Positions 52,126 to 60,956 of a stretch of 64,000 nt of DNA are shown here, piece by piece. A program made the position numbers and the translations under genes. The stretch comes from Oceaniglobus ichthyenteri (GTDB lineage: Bacteria > Pseudomonadota > Alphaproteobacteria > Rhodobacterales > Rhodobacteraceae). Each line of letters begins with the position of its first letter. The first letter of the stretch is position 1. The stretch lies in assembly GCF_003057885.1 (NCBI RefSeq), contig NZ_QAGK01000001.1, positions 248,001-312,000 of the forward strand. Direction: 5' to 3'. Below the pieces are notes generated by a model. That model did no database searches. It saw only the letters and a program-made list of their open reading frames with translations, and was not told where the DNA came from.

Positions 52126-53130
52126 TTACTGCGCCAGACGTTCGGCGGCCGCCTTGAAGAAATCGATTTCGGCGCCGAGTGTCGGGTTGGATTCGATGAT
52201 CGATGGCAGATGTTTTTGGATATTGTCCAGATACTGCTGATTTTCTTCGGCCGTCCATTCCACGACAGTACCGCCATTTTCGCGCCATGTGTCCAGCCCA
52301 CGATCAACCGCCGCGATATTCCAGGCGTTCGCGGTTTCGGCGGCGACCAGCGCTTCGGACCGCACCAGCGCGCGCAAGTCGTCATCCAGGGTGGCCATGA
52401 AATCGCGGCTCGCCACGGCGGTTGCAAAGGCATAGCTGTTGGGCAGCAGGGTCATATCCTTGGCCACATCCCAAAACCGCAAGGCGGGATAAACCGACGT
52501 GCCGGCCATCAGACCATCAACCAGTTTGTTTTGCATACCGGGCATCACTTCGCCCAGCGGCATCGCCGTTGGCAGCGCGCCAAGATCGGTCAGTGGCTGA
52601 ATATGCAAGGCCGTCGGGCCAACCGCGCGAATCCGCTGGCCTTTCAGCGACGCAATGGTGGGCACCCCGGCAATGGTCAGCATCGCCAATGGGCTGTGCG
52701 GGAACACGGCAATCGGGCTCATCCCGCGATCGTTGCCATATTCGGCGATATGCGCGGCCACTTCGGGGTCGGCCAAAACGCGCTGTGCATGTTCCAGATC
52801 GTTGAACAGGCTGGGCACATCAAACACTTCGAAACGCGGGTCCATGGGCACAAAGAAACCCGACGCCGGAACGGTCACTTCGATCGTGCCGAATGCCACG
52901 CCTTCGATGGTGGCGGGCACCTGGCCCAACTGGTTGGCGGGATACAGTTCAACCGCGATGCGTCCGTTGGATTTTTCTTCGATCCCTGCCTTGAATGAAT
53001 CCATCCAGTTCTGGATCACGTCATTCGCCGTCGATGACGCAACCTTGAGGGTGTAATCCTGGGCAAGTGCGGGTGCCGCCGCCAAAGGCAATGCCAGCGC
53101 GGCCATGGTCAGCCAATTCATAATCTTCAT
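52126..53130 (-). CDS. dctP: TRAP transporter substrate-binding protein
   Basis: A 334-residue periplasmic binding protein with a Sec signal ending at ALA (residue about 23). YTLKVASSTANDVIQNWMDS opens the fold; SNGRIAVELYPANQLGQ and LKGQRIRAVGP (which carries the carboxylate-binding Arg of the family) are typical DctP/TeaA segments. GGAGGA precedes ATG 53130. It is the first gene of the importer operon, with a perfect copy of the IclR-type operator 121 bases upstream. Ligand is probably an organic acid. Confidence 0.92.
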   Translation of the reverse strand: MKIMNWLTMAALALPLAAAPALAQDYTLKVASSTANDVIQNWMDSFKAGIEEKSNGRIAVELYPANQLGQVPATIEGVAFGTIEVTVPASGFFVPMDPRFEVFDVPSLFNDLEHAQRVLADPEVAAHIAEYGNDRGMSPIAVFPHSPLAMLTIAGVPTIASLKGQRIRAVGPTALHIQPLTDLGALPTAMPLGEVMPGMQNKLVDGLMAGTSVYPALRFWDVAKDMTLLPNSYAFATAVASRDFMATLDDDLRALVRSEALVAAETANAWNIAAVDRGLDTWRENGGTVVEWTAEENQQYLDNIQKHLPSIIESNPTLGAEIDFFKAAAERLAQ

Positions 53131-53250
53131 CTCGGTCCTCCTCCTATAGATCGGATGCCGCCCGTGCGCCATTGGCGCGCCGATCCGTTCCCGATCAGAA
53201 CACGTCTTGTAGCAGTATCTGCCTGGTCAAAAATAAGTCCAGCGATGCCA

Positions 53251-53287
53251 TTCCGCAGTGCGGAATATTGTTTTGCAATTGCGGACA
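53251..53287. promoter_or_regulatory. IclR-type operator, copy 2
   Basis: ATTCCGCAGTGCGGAAT (53251-53267) is a perfect 8+1+8 palindrome upstream of the TRAP binding-protein gene. A half-site-like TTGCGGAC follows at 53280-53287, at a different spacing from copies 1 and 3. Confidence 0.8.
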
Positions 53288-53300
53288 AAACCACCCTTCC

Positions 53301-54797
53301 CTATCGCGTCAGGGCCGACAGGCCCAGTTGCGCGCGGCGGCGCAACCATTGGCTGGGCCGATATCGGTCATCCCCTGTCAGGTTTTGCAACTGAGTCATG
53401 ATGCCAAACACCGTGTCCGGCCCCATGGCATCGGTCAGTTCCAATGGCCCCTTGGGATAATTCAGCCCAAGCCGCATCGCGGTGTCGATATCATCGGGCT
53501 GCGCCAACCCCATCTGGGCCATTTCGCACCCCAGATTGGCCACCATCGCGCAAATCCGTTGGGCAATGAACCCCGGCGAATCCGCGATTGCGGTGACTGC
53601 GCGGCTGGGTGTGAACAGCGCCGCAACCTGCGCCAAGATCGCCCCATCGTTGCCGGGCGCGGTCATCAACGTAATGCGTTTGCTGACATCAAAGGCCAGG
53701 TCAAGCGCAACCAAACGGCGGTGATCTGCCCCCGTGCGGGCACCCAGCGCGGCGCAATCTTCGCCCGTTGGCGCCGCCAGAATCGGCGAAGCCCCATCAT
53801 CGGCGTCCAGAACACTGACCCCCAGATCGGCCAACAGCGTGCGCAAACGTTCACTTGGCTCAAGTACGCTAACCGCTTTTGGTGGCTGGCCCGCATCTGG
53901 CCCTTTGGCCTCGGGCTTAGTGGCGCCATCGCGGTAATCGAAAAATCCACGCTGGGTTTTGCGGCCCAATTGACCAACATCCAACATGTACCGGTGCAGC
54001 GGGGTCGAGCGCAGGCGCGGATCGGAATAATGGCTTTGATGCACAAACGCGGTCACGGGATAATTCACATCAACGCCGGTCAGATCCATCAGTTCGAATG
54101 GGCCCATGCGAAACCCGCAACAATCCCGCATCACGGCGTCGATCTGCGCCGGGCTGGCCACGCATTCCTGTACCAGGGCCAAACCTTCGGTGGTGTAAGC
54201 CCGCCCGCCAAAATTGACGAGGAACCCGGGCGTATCGCGCACCTCGACCGGGGTGCGCCCCATGTCGCGTGACAGGGCCATCAACGCGGCAATCACCGCA
54301 TCCGATGTATCGGGGGTTCGGATCACCTCGACCAGTTTCATCACCGGGACCGGGTTGAAAAAATGCAGCCCGGCAATGCGTTCGGGCTGCGCAAGCCCTT
54401 TGGCAATCGCACCGATGGGCAAGGATGAGGTGTTCGATGCCAGCACGCAATCAGCGGCCACAATATCGACCAATTGCGAAAATACCGCGCGTTTGGCGTC
54501 AAGGTCTTCGATGATTGCCTCAACCACCAGCGCACAGGGGGCCATATCATTCAGGCTGGCGGCGGGGTGCACGTTGCGCGCCAAGGTATCGACCGCATCC
54601 TGGGTGGTCTTACCCTTTGCCAACCGATCCTGCATCCGTTTCAACATGGTTGCGCGGGCGGTTTCGGCTGCACCTTCACGCTGATCAAAAATCAACACCT
54701 TGCGCCCGGATGTTGCGGCGATTTGTGCAATGCCCGCCCCCATGGCGCCGGCACCAACAACCCCGATAACGGCTTGGGTGCTGTCCAGTTTTGTCAT
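53301..54797 (-). CDS. 3-hydroxyacyl-CoA dehydrogenase, PaaH-like
   Basis: A 498-residue NAD-dependent dehydrogenase converting 3-hydroxyacyl-CoA to 3-oxoacyl-CoA. GVVGAGAMGAGIAQIAA near residues 12-28 is the dinucleotide loop; ASNTSSLPI, GLHFFNPVPVMKLVEV (catalytic His and Glu) and PGFLVNF are intact. After the first C-terminal domain (about 190-285) a second one follows (PGFIAQRICAMVANLG; LNYPKGPLELTDAMG), the PaaH arrangement. Its own promoter region carries an IclR-type operator 162 bases upstream, so it belongs with the ligase and TRAP operons. Contrast with the degenerate FadJ-like protein at 4432-6456. Confidence 0.92.
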   Translation of the reverse strand: MTKLDSTQAVIGVVGAGAMGAGIAQIAATSGRKVLIFDQREGAAETARATMLKRMQDRLAKGKTTQDAVDTLARNVHPAASLNDMAPCALVVEAIIEDLDAKRAVFSQLVDIVAADCVLASNTSSLPIGAIAKGLAQPERIAGLHFFNPVPVMKLVEVIRTPDTSDAVIAALMALSRDMGRTPVEVRDTPGFLVNFGGRAYTTEGLALVQECVASPAQIDAVMRDCCGFRMGPFELMDLTGVDVNYPVTAFVHQSHYSDPRLRSTPLHRYMLDVGQLGRKTQRGFFDYRDGATKPEAKGPDAGQPPKAVSVLEPSERLRTLLADLGVSVLDADDGASPILAAPTGEDCAALGARTGADHRRLVALDLAFDVSKRITLMTAPGNDGAILAQVAALFTPSRAVTAIADSPGFIAQRICAMVANLGCEMAQMGLAQPDDIDTAMRLGLNYPKGPLELTDAMGPDTVFGIMTQLQNLTGDDRYRPSQWLRRRAQLGLSALTR

Positions 54798-54946
54798 GAT
54801 ACCCACTCTCCATAATCACTGTGCGCCGTCGCCCACTGGCGATGGCCAGCGCGACCGCGGGCGGATCGACAGCAATAAAAGATGCCGATGCGCGCAAATC
54901 TTTGAGGTGCATCAAATCCGGTCTGACCTGCCATGGTCAAGCGGTA

Positions 54947-54975
54947 TTGCAGAAGATCATTCCGCACTGCAGAAG
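54947..54975. promoter_or_regulatory. IclR-type operator, copy 3
   Basis: ATTCCGCACTGCAGAAG (54959-54975) is preceded by half-site TTGCAGAA at 54947, again 12 bases start to start as in copy 1. It lies upstream of the PaaH-like dehydrogenase gene. Confidence 0.72.
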
Positions 54976-55010
54976 AGTATGAGTGCGATCACCGCGCGCC
55001 GCGCGATCGG

Positions 55011-55640
55011 TTACGCCGCCACCTTCCGAAATACGCTGTATTGAAAGCTTTGGTGATTGCCTTTTGGCGTGATATGCATGTGCCGCCTGGCCTCAATCAC
55101 CTTGAATCCACCGGGGCACAGGCGCTCTAATTCCTGAGCAAGATCTTGTGCGTCATACCGCACCACCGGCAGCCCCGAACATTTTTCCGGCCCGTCCTGC
55201 GCAAAGGTTGCGATGATTGCGATTCCACCGGGGCGCAGCGCCTTTGACAACGCCCCCACATAAGCGGCGCGATCATTGGCATCCGTCAAAAAATGAAAAA
55301 CCGCCCGGTCGTGCCAAAGCGCATAGGTCTGGTCAGGCTGCCAATCCGTGATGTCCGCCTCAATCCAATCGATATGATCGCCGCGCTGGCCCAGCCGCAG
55401 CTGACTGACCGCCAGGGCCGCCGCAGAGTGATCGAGCACGCTGAGCGGGCCAAACCCTTTTTCGATTAACGCGTCGACAAGCCGCGAAGCCCCCGCGCCG
55501 ATGTCGATAAAGGCCTCGCCCGGTTGCAAATGCGCGCTGATATATTCCAACGACACCGATGGCGTGGCCTCAAACCACGTCAGCTCATCTTCGGCCCGTG
55601 CGCCGTATACCGTGTTCCAATGATCCTGCCCGCCTGTCAT
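55011..55640 (-). CDS. Class I SAM-dependent methyltransferase
   Basis: A 209-residue cytoplasmic protein. AFIDIGAGASRLVDALIEKG near residues 43-62 is the SAM-binding motif I, LSVLDHSAAAL the acidic loop, and WHDRAVFHFLTDANDRAAYV the motif IV region; GGIAIIATFAQDGPEKCSGL follows, with a Cys. WNTVYGARAEDELTWFE at the start is typical of a thiopurine/thiol methyltransferase-like subgroup. Substrate unknown. It stands alone between the IclR regulon and the transglycosylase. Confidence 0.85.
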   Translation of the reverse strand: MTGGQDHWNTVYGARAEDELTWFEATPSVSLEYISAHLQPGEAFIDIGAGASRLVDALIEKGFGPLSVLDHSAAALAVSQLRLGQRGDHIDWIEADITDWQPDQTYALWHDRAVFHFLTDANDRAAYVGALSKALRPGGIAIIATFAQDGPEKCSGLPVVRYDAQDLAQELERLCPGGFKVIEARRHMHITPKGNHQSFQYSVFRKVAA

Positions 55641-55746
55641 GACTTTGGACCTCTATATTTATACAACACAAGGGATATCCGCGGCGCTGGGCAACAGATT
55701 GACATCGCAGACGATGTGTTCACCCACACGACCGGGGCCGGATATT

Positions 55747-56346
55747 TCAGCCGCCCCAGATTACCTTAACGTAATTGCGGGTTTCCGCGTAAGGGGGCAC
55801 GCCGCCGTGTTTTTCAACGGCCCCCGGCCCGGCGTTATACGCGGCAAGCGCCAGGCGCCATGATCCGAATTTCTGGTACTGTTTGCGCAGATACCGCGCG
55901 CCACCCTCAAGGTTCTGACGCGGATCCTGTGGATCGACCCGCAAAATCTTGGCCGTGGCGGGCATCAATTGCGCCAATCCAATCGCGCCCTTGTGCGATA
56001 TGGCCGCGGCGTTCCACCCCGATTCCTGTTGCACGAGGCGCAGGAACAAATCCTCGGGCACGTCATGTTTGCGCGCGGCGAGACGGGCCATGTTCAGGAA
56101 CGGGCCATTGTATTTACCGACATAGCGGGGTGATTTCACCTCGGGTGTGCGCCCCGGAATTTTCACCGTATCCGGGCGCAACCGCACCGAATTGGCATAT
56201 TGCTTCGCCGCCCGCCCATCCAGCACGCTGGTTTGGGATTTGAACAGCTTCAGGCGATTCTTTGATGAAACGGTCAGATTTTCGGCCGAACTGACCCCCG
56301 GAACCATCAAAAAGGCCGCCAATGCCAATGTTGCCTTGCCAATCAT
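55747..56346 (-). CDS. Lytic transglycosylase (SLT domain)
   Basis: A 199-residue exported enzyme that cleaves peptidoglycan glycan chains. A signal peptide ends at VSSA (about residue 21). The catalytic Glu lies in [13 protein letters not shown] near residue 110; [13 protein letters not shown] and [15 protein letters not shown] are the other SLT motifs. AAGG lies upstream of ATG 56346. The short length and lack of extra domains suggest a minor or specialised transglycosylase. It diverges from ssb. Confidence 0.92.
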   Translation of the reverse strand: MIGKATLALAAFLMVPGVSSAENLTVSSKNRLKLFKSQTSVLDGRAAKQYANSVRLRPDTVKIPGRTPEVKSPRYVGKYNGPFLNMARLAARKHDVPEDLFLRLVQQESGWNAAAISHKGAIGLAQLMPATAKILRVDPQDPRQNLEGGARYLRKQYQKFGSWRLALAAYNAGPGAVEKHGGVPPYAETRNYVKVIWGG

Positions 56347-56477
56347 ACGCCAACCTTCATGCCGAATTTTCGAAACTATACCCGATCCTGCCGCTTTTTC
56401 CACCCTTGGCATGCTTTCGGTTTGGCGCGCCCTAAGCTATCACAATCGCAACATCCAAGAATCAGGAGAATGGTACA

Positions 56478-56969
56478 ATGGCGGGTTCTGTAAACAAGGT
56501 GATCCTGATCGGCAATCTGGGCCGCGACCCGGAAGTGCGCAGTTTTCAGAATGGCGGCAAGGTGTGCAATCTGCGCATTGCCACATCGGAAAGCTGGAAA
56601 GACAAAAACACCGGTGAGCGGCGCGAGCGTACCGAGTGGCACTCGGTCGCGATTTTTCAGGAAGGTCTGGTGCGTATCGCCGAACAATACCTGAAAAAAG
56701 GCAGCAAGGTTTACATCGAAGGCAAACTGCAAACCCGCAAATGGCAGGATCAGTCGGGCCAGGACAAATACTCGACCGAAGTGGTGTTGCAGGGGTTTGA
56801 CGGTGTGCTGACCATGCTTGACAGCCGCGAAGGCGGTGGCGGTGGCGGCGGAAATTACGGTGGCGGCGGCGGCGGATACCCCGACGACCGCGATGGCGGC
56901 TACGGTGGTGGTGGCGGCGGGCGCGGCAATCCCCCGGCCAGCGACATGGATGATGAAATCCCGTTCTAA
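56478..56969 (+). CDS. ssb: Single-stranded DNA-binding protein
   Basis: A 163-residue tetrameric protein that coats single-stranded DNA in replication, repair and recombination. The OB-fold occupies about 1-112 ([50 protein letters not shown]). A Gly-rich linker with runs of GGGGG near 120-152 leads to the acidic tail MDDEIPF that recruits partner proteins. CAGGAGAA precedes the ATG. uvrA, a common neighbour, is not present. A strong terminator follows. Confidence 0.96.
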   Translation: MAGSVNKVILIGNLGRDPEVRSFQNGGKVCNLRIATSESWKDKNTGERRERTEWHSVAIFQEGLVRIAEQYLKKGSKVYIEGKLQTRKWQDQSGQDKYSTEVVLQGFDGVLTMLDSREGGGGGGGNYGGGGGGYPDDRDGGYGGGGGGRGNPPASDMDDEIPF

Positions 56970-56990
56970 TGCACATCAGAAACAGGTTCA

Positions 56991-57022
56991 AAAAAAGGGG
57001 AAACTGATGTTTCCCCTTTTTT
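56991..57022. terminator. Bidirectional terminator between ssb and the aldolase operon
   Basis: AAAAAAGGGGAAAC and GTTTCCCCTTTTTT form a perfect 14-bp stem with a 4-base loop, with T-runs on both strands. The rest of the 241-base gap up to 57210 shows no gene that I can support. Confidence 0.9.
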
Positions 57023-57210
57023 CATTTTTCAGAAACCGGCAGTTTGAAGTTTAAAAACCTCGGCGCGATGCAGGATGAACATGGTCCTTAACAACGGGGC
57101 CCATTTTCCGATTATCCTGCCGCGGCCAACTGTGCCTTGAACACTCGGCGCATCACTCATCGCAACTCTCTCGCGATCACACCACGCTGGCATTTAAAAC
57201 GCCCTGCCAA

Positions 57211-57894
57211 CTACTCGGCGCTTAAAGCCATTTTTTGATCTTTCAATGTTCCGAAAACCGGACTGGCCGGTGTTTTCAGGCCATGTGCGGCGACCATCGC
57301 ATCACGCACGTATGCGATGTGGGCGGTTTCTTCGATGATTTCTGCCAGATATTGTGCGGCCAAAAGTGTTTTGCCAGTGCCGATCGTTCCGTGGTTGGCC
57401 AACACGGCTGCGCGGATCTTGGGGTCGTCGAAATAGGGTCCGATCATTTCCGCCGTCTGCGGGCCCAGTTGATCGTTCAGCGGAATCAACGGCATCCTGC
57501 CAATCTTTTCAACAGTTTGAACCGTGAGGCACGGAATTTCAAGGCCCGCACTTGCATAGCCGGTTGCCCAGGGGCTGTGGCAATGAACAATTGCGCTGAT
57601 GTCGGCGCGGCGACGGTAGATTTCCAGATGAAACTCCAGGTCCTTTGACGGCTTGAGCGGGAGTTCGGACGGAAGAATCTCACCGTTCATCATCACCAAT
57701 TGCAGGTTTTCGCGAGTGCATTCATTGTATCCCACGCCCGAAGGTTTGATCACGATTGCCTCGCGCGTTTCAAGACAGACAGACAGATTTCCGCCTGCGT
57801 TTGTCTGAAGCCCTCTTTCAAAACAGCGCTTGGCGGTTGCGATCAACTGATCTTTTTTGTCGAGGATATCGTGAAAATCGAGAGATGTGGTCAT
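57211..57894 (-). CDS. Class II aldolase/adducin family protein
   Basis: A 227-residue zinc-dependent aldolase or epimerase-like enzyme, of the L-fuculose-phosphate aldolase group. GLQTNAGGNLSVCLE near residues 25-39 is the phosphate/substrate loop; AIVHCHSPWATGYA near 93-106 and LANHGTIGTG near 163-172 hold the zinc histidines. ATG 57894 lies 13 bases after the stop of the Tm-1-like gene. It is the last gene of a six-gene carbohydrate operon and would split a sugar phosphate or sugar acid into smaller units. The exact substrate is not known. Confidence 0.88.
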   Translation of the reverse strand: MTTSLDFHDILDKKDQLIATAKRCFERGLQTNAGGNLSVCLETREAIVIKPSGVGYNECTRENLQLVMMNGEILPSELPLKPSKDLEFHLEIYRRRADISAIVHCHSPWATGYASAGLEIPCLTVQTVEKIGRMPLIPLNDQLGPQTAEMIGPYFDDPKIRAAVLANHGTIGTGKTLLAAQYLAEIIEETAHIAYVRDAMVAAHGLKTPASPVFGTLKDQKMALSAE

Positions 57895-57907
57895 GGGGTG
57901 AACTCTT

Positions 57908-59032
57908 TCATGGCAGGTGTCGAAGTAATGTGGAAACGGCGGTTTCTGCTGTTTCGGCATCCCCGATATGGGTCGGGATCATGGTCACGGTGTATCTTTG
58001 CGCGCGCTGCCTGAGGATGTCTGCGACGAGGGCGCGCAGTGCTTCGTCCTCGATTGCGCCGCCTTTGCGGTCTTCGCTGCTGAAACCGCCCATGGGGATA
58101 ATGACGTCACATGGCGCGCGCGATTTGTTCAGATCATCGGCCAAGGCATTGGTTGCGATTTCCAACTCTTCCGGGGTCAGTTTGATATGGGTGAAGTAAC
58201 TTGAATGACGATAGTGAGGCCGTTTCAATACGGCTTCAGGTATTGTATCGACCGGCCCGCCATCGTAAAAATTGATGGCCCCCGGCATCACCAAACGCGG
58301 CAGATGGGCCGCACAGGTAAACCGCTCTGGCATTTTGACGTGGGCGCCTTTGACATGCATGCGCACGATTTCGTTCACCGTCAAATCAATCATACCGCTC
58401 AGGCGGCCTTCTTTTGCGAACCGAGAAAGTGCGGCGCCCCCGAACCCGTTGGCATGGAATGCCATCGCCTCAAGGCCCTGTGCCGCAAGCCGCGGGAGGA
58501 TTTCGTCGCACGCTTTCTGGGTTACCCCAAGCAGGCTGAGCCCAATCGCGAGGTCATCGGAGGTTGGTTCGGATGTTGGATGATTGACACAGGCGCCGAC
58601 CATCGCCGCCGCCCTTGCGAAGGTTTCCCGCAAGGCCATGTTCATTCCCTGCAGATCACACAACGTCGGAATCAGAACCGTTCCGTTGGCGGCCAAGGCA
58701 TGGCGCGGATCAAACGGCAGTGTCGTGATCAGAAACTTGGGCAAGGAAACGGGTAAATCCCGCATCGCCTCCAGCGAAATCTCGCTTCCTGTGCCGCCGC
58801 CCAAGGCCACAACCGCCGAAATGGGCCGACCTTGCATCGATCTCGCGGCGGCCTCGGAAACGGCGGCCATGCGCAAAAGCTTTTCTTCGCCGCTAAAGAC
58901 ACGCGTCTGTGATTGCAGCGAAAGGTCAACGGGAAATATCCGAAGACCCTGCGCCAACAGATAGCGCGACAATGCGTCAAGCTCGGCAGATTTGGTGTCG
59001 AATGTACCCAATAATGCAACGTCGTGGGGCAT
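57908..59032 (-). CDS. Tm-1-like ATP-binding protein (UPF0261)
   Basis: A 374-residue protein of the UPF0261/Tm-1-like family, single-domain, without the fused TIM-barrel domain of some relatives. DVALLGTFDTKSAELDALSR at the start, AVVALGGGTGSEISLEAM near residue 80, GVTQKACDEILPRLAAQGLE and MIDLTVNEI are characteristic. The plant homologue Tm-1 binds ATP and blocks a viral replicase; bacterial roles are undefined. CAAGGGG precedes ATG 59032. It lies between sugar-type permease genes and a class II aldolase, which suggests a sugar-acid catabolic role, perhaps ATP-dependent. That role is inference. Confidence 0.87.
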   Translation of the reverse strand: MPHDVALLGTFDTKSAELDALSRYLLAQGLRIFPVDLSLQSQTRVFSGEEKLLRMAAVSEAAARSMQGRPISAVVALGGGTGSEISLEAMRDLPVSLPKFLITTLPFDPRHALAANGTVLIPTLCDLQGMNMALRETFARAAAMVGACVNHPTSEPTSDDLAIGLSLLGVTQKACDEILPRLAAQGLEAMAFHANGFGGAALSRFAKEGRLSGMIDLTVNEIVRMHVKGAHVKMPERFTCAAHLPRLVMPGAINFYDGGPVDTIPEAVLKRPHYRHSSYFTHIKLTPEELEIATNALADDLNKSRAPCDVIIPMGGFSSEDRKGGAIEDEALRALVADILRQRAQRYTVTMIPTHIGDAETAETAVSTLLRHLP

Positions 59033-59036
59033 GGTA

Positions 59037-59966
59037 TTACCCCTTGACCGCACCGGCGGTCATACCGGTGATGATCTGACGCGAGGCAAACAAGGTGAAA
59101 ATGATCGGCGGAATGGCCAGCAACATGCCCGTGGCCATGATCACCCCCCATTCAACGTTGAATTCGGATGTGTTGTTCACAATCAGGATCGGCACGGTCT
59201 TGGTATTGCGATCAGACAAGGCAGAGGCCAACAGATATTCATTCCAGGCAATCCGGAAGGTGAAAATCGCCGCGGCGGCAAGACCGGGTTTGATCAGGGG
59301 CAGAACCACTTTGAAGAACACCTGAAACGGGCTGGCGCCATCCACGCGCGCCGCCTCTTCAAGCGAACGGGGCACCTGAACGATGAAGCTTTGCAAAATC
59401 CAGATCACGAACGGCAGATTCATCGCCACATAAATCAGAATGATGCCCGAATGCGTGCCAGCCAGACACACATCGCCCCGCCCGCCAAAGGTGTCGCGGA
59501 TCGCGCCGCCGATCAATCCTTCTTTGTCGAGGCAAAATTCATTGTTCCAAAGGCCAAATACCGGCACCAGAAGAACGGCAGCCGGCACCATGCGCACCAT
59601 CAATGTTGTCAACGACACCGTGTCGCGCCCCATGAACCGAAACCGCACCAACGCATAAGCCGCCATGCATCCGATCACCAGTGTCAGGGCCGTGGAAACC
59701 AACGCGATAATCAGCGAGTTGATGAAAGCGCCGCCAAACTTGATCGAACAGTAATCAAGATGCGCGGGTTCGTACCACAATACGTCACACAGGGCCGTTT
59801 CATAATTGCGGATCGTGGGCATGAACAACAATCCCGACGTTCCGCCGATAATATCGACATCCAATTTGAAAGAGTTCGCCATCATCAACGTGATCGGGCC
59901 AACCGCCATGAAAATCAGCGCGATAAGCAATGCATAGAAGGCGGGGTTTGGGCGTTTGTTCTGCAT
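59037..59966 (-). CDS. Carbohydrate ABC transporter permease, MalG/UgpE type
   Basis: A 309-residue permease with six helices. The ATPase-contact loop EEAARVDGASPFQVFFKVVL near residues 200-219 and the C-terminal GMTAGAVKG are MalG-type. A family-unusual Cys-containing periplasmic segment (YETALCDVLWYEPAHLDYCS, then CLDKEG and GDVCLAG) may form disulfides. ATG 59966 comes one base after the stop of the partner permease. It ends just before the Tm-1-like gene. Confidence 0.9.
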   Translation of the reverse strand: MQNKRPNPAFYALLIALIFMAVGPITLMMANSFKLDVDIIGGTSGLLFMPTIRNYETALCDVLWYEPAHLDYCSIKFGGAFINSLIIALVSTALTLVIGCMAAYALVRFRFMGRDTVSLTTLMVRMVPAAVLLVPVFGLWNNEFCLDKEGLIGGAIRDTFGGRGDVCLAGTHSGIILIYVAMNLPFVIWILQSFIVQVPRSLEEAARVDGASPFQVFFKVVLPLIKPGLAAAAIFTFRIAWNEYLLASALSDRNTKTVPILIVNNTSEFNVEWGVIMATGMLLAIPPIIFTLFASRQIITGMTAGAVKG

Positions 59967-59967
59967 T

Positions 59968-60873
59968 TTAGGCGTCCTGTTGAATTTGGCGCGACATGCG
60001 GGCGGATCGCATTTCCTGAATTTTGGTGATCGCAAACATGGAAACCGTCAGGATGAACAACAGGATCAGCAAATAATTCGACATTGCAGCCGCAACACCA
60101 AGTTCACGGAATTCAGTTGCGGTTCGGCTGATGCGCAATGCGAGGATTTCGGTAGATAATCCCGGGCCACCTTCGGTCATGACCAATATCACCTCGAGAA
60201 CCTTGAACGCATCGATCAGACGCAAAAGCCCCGTAACGATCAAGACGGGCATCATCAGAGGCAACTTGATATGCCATATCTGCTGCCACCCGGTGGCCCC
60301 GTCAATCCGCGCCGCCTCAAGCGCGGAACGGGGCAAGGATTGCAGCGCCGCCAGGGACAGAATGAAAATGAAAGGCGTCCACTGCCAGATATCGGCGACA
60401 ATGACAGAAAAAAGCGCGTGCGCCCCCAACCAATCCACGCCCTCAAATCCAAAAGTTTCGAGCCATTTGTTAAATGTACCGACTGTGGGATGGTACATGA
60501 ACCGCCACATCAGCCCGACCACAACCGGTGCAATCATCATCGGCAGAATGAACAGCGTGCGCAAAACCGACATACCGCGAATTTCGCGATCAAGAAGCAG
60601 CGCAAGGCCAACCCCGATGAACAATTCTGCAAACACCACGCTTGCGGCGAATGTAAGTGTCACCGCCAGGCTTTCGCGGAACGCCGGGTCATGAAAAAGG
60701 GTGATATAGTTTGCCAGCCCGACAAATTCACTTTCGCCGATGGTCTGGCTGGGATTCCAGTCGCGGAACGAGCCGAAAATCATGTAGCCCAGCGGATACA
60801 GCAAAGCGATCGCCATGATAATCGCCGCGGGCGCCAGAAACACATAGGGCGTGAAACGATTGGCAGAGTTCAT
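59968..60873 (-). CDS. Carbohydrate ABC transporter permease, MalF/UgpA type
   Basis: A 301-residue six-helix permease. LEAARIDGATGWQQIWHIKL near residues 198-217 is the ATPase-contact loop and RTLFILPMMIAPVVVGLMWR near 104-123 is typical. ATG 60873 gives a normal short N-terminus; the frame stays open to 60912 but adds nothing family-like. It is followed after one base by the second permease and preceded by the binding-protein gene 83 bases upstream. Confidence 0.9.
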   Translation of the reverse strand: MNSANRFTPYVFLAPAAIIMAIALLYPLGYMIFGSFRDWNPSQTIGESEFVGLANYITLFHDPAFRESLAVTLTFAASVVFAELFIGVGLALLLDREIRGMSVLRTLFILPMMIAPVVVGLMWRFMYHPTVGTFNKWLETFGFEGVDWLGAHALFSVIVADIWQWTPFIFILSLAALQSLPRSALEAARIDGATGWQQIWHIKLPLMMPVLIVTGLLRLIDAFKVLEVILVMTEGGPGLSTEILALRISRTATEFRELGVAAAMSNYLLILLFILTVSMFAITKIQEMRSARMSRQIQQDA

Positions 60874-60956
60874 TGGGAGCCCCAATCCGTTATCGAATTT
60901 CAAGGGATGCAAGGCGCCACAACCGGGCGCCTTGCATCGTCTTCAGGTTGATTGGA

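Noticed and set aside
51664-52998. Long plus-strand open frame opposite the TRAP genes
   Set aside because: DctQ and DctP on the minus strand explain the region fully, with signal peptide and ribosome binding sites.
44258-54797. Complete phenylacetate degradation cluster
   Set aside because: The epoxidase subunits, the PaaZ ring-opening enzyme and PaaK are absent, and a TRAP importer is present instead.
57023-57210. Possible small gene or RNA between the ssb terminator and the aldolase gene
   Set aside because: No open frame with a ribosome binding site and no convincing RNA fold was found in this stretch.
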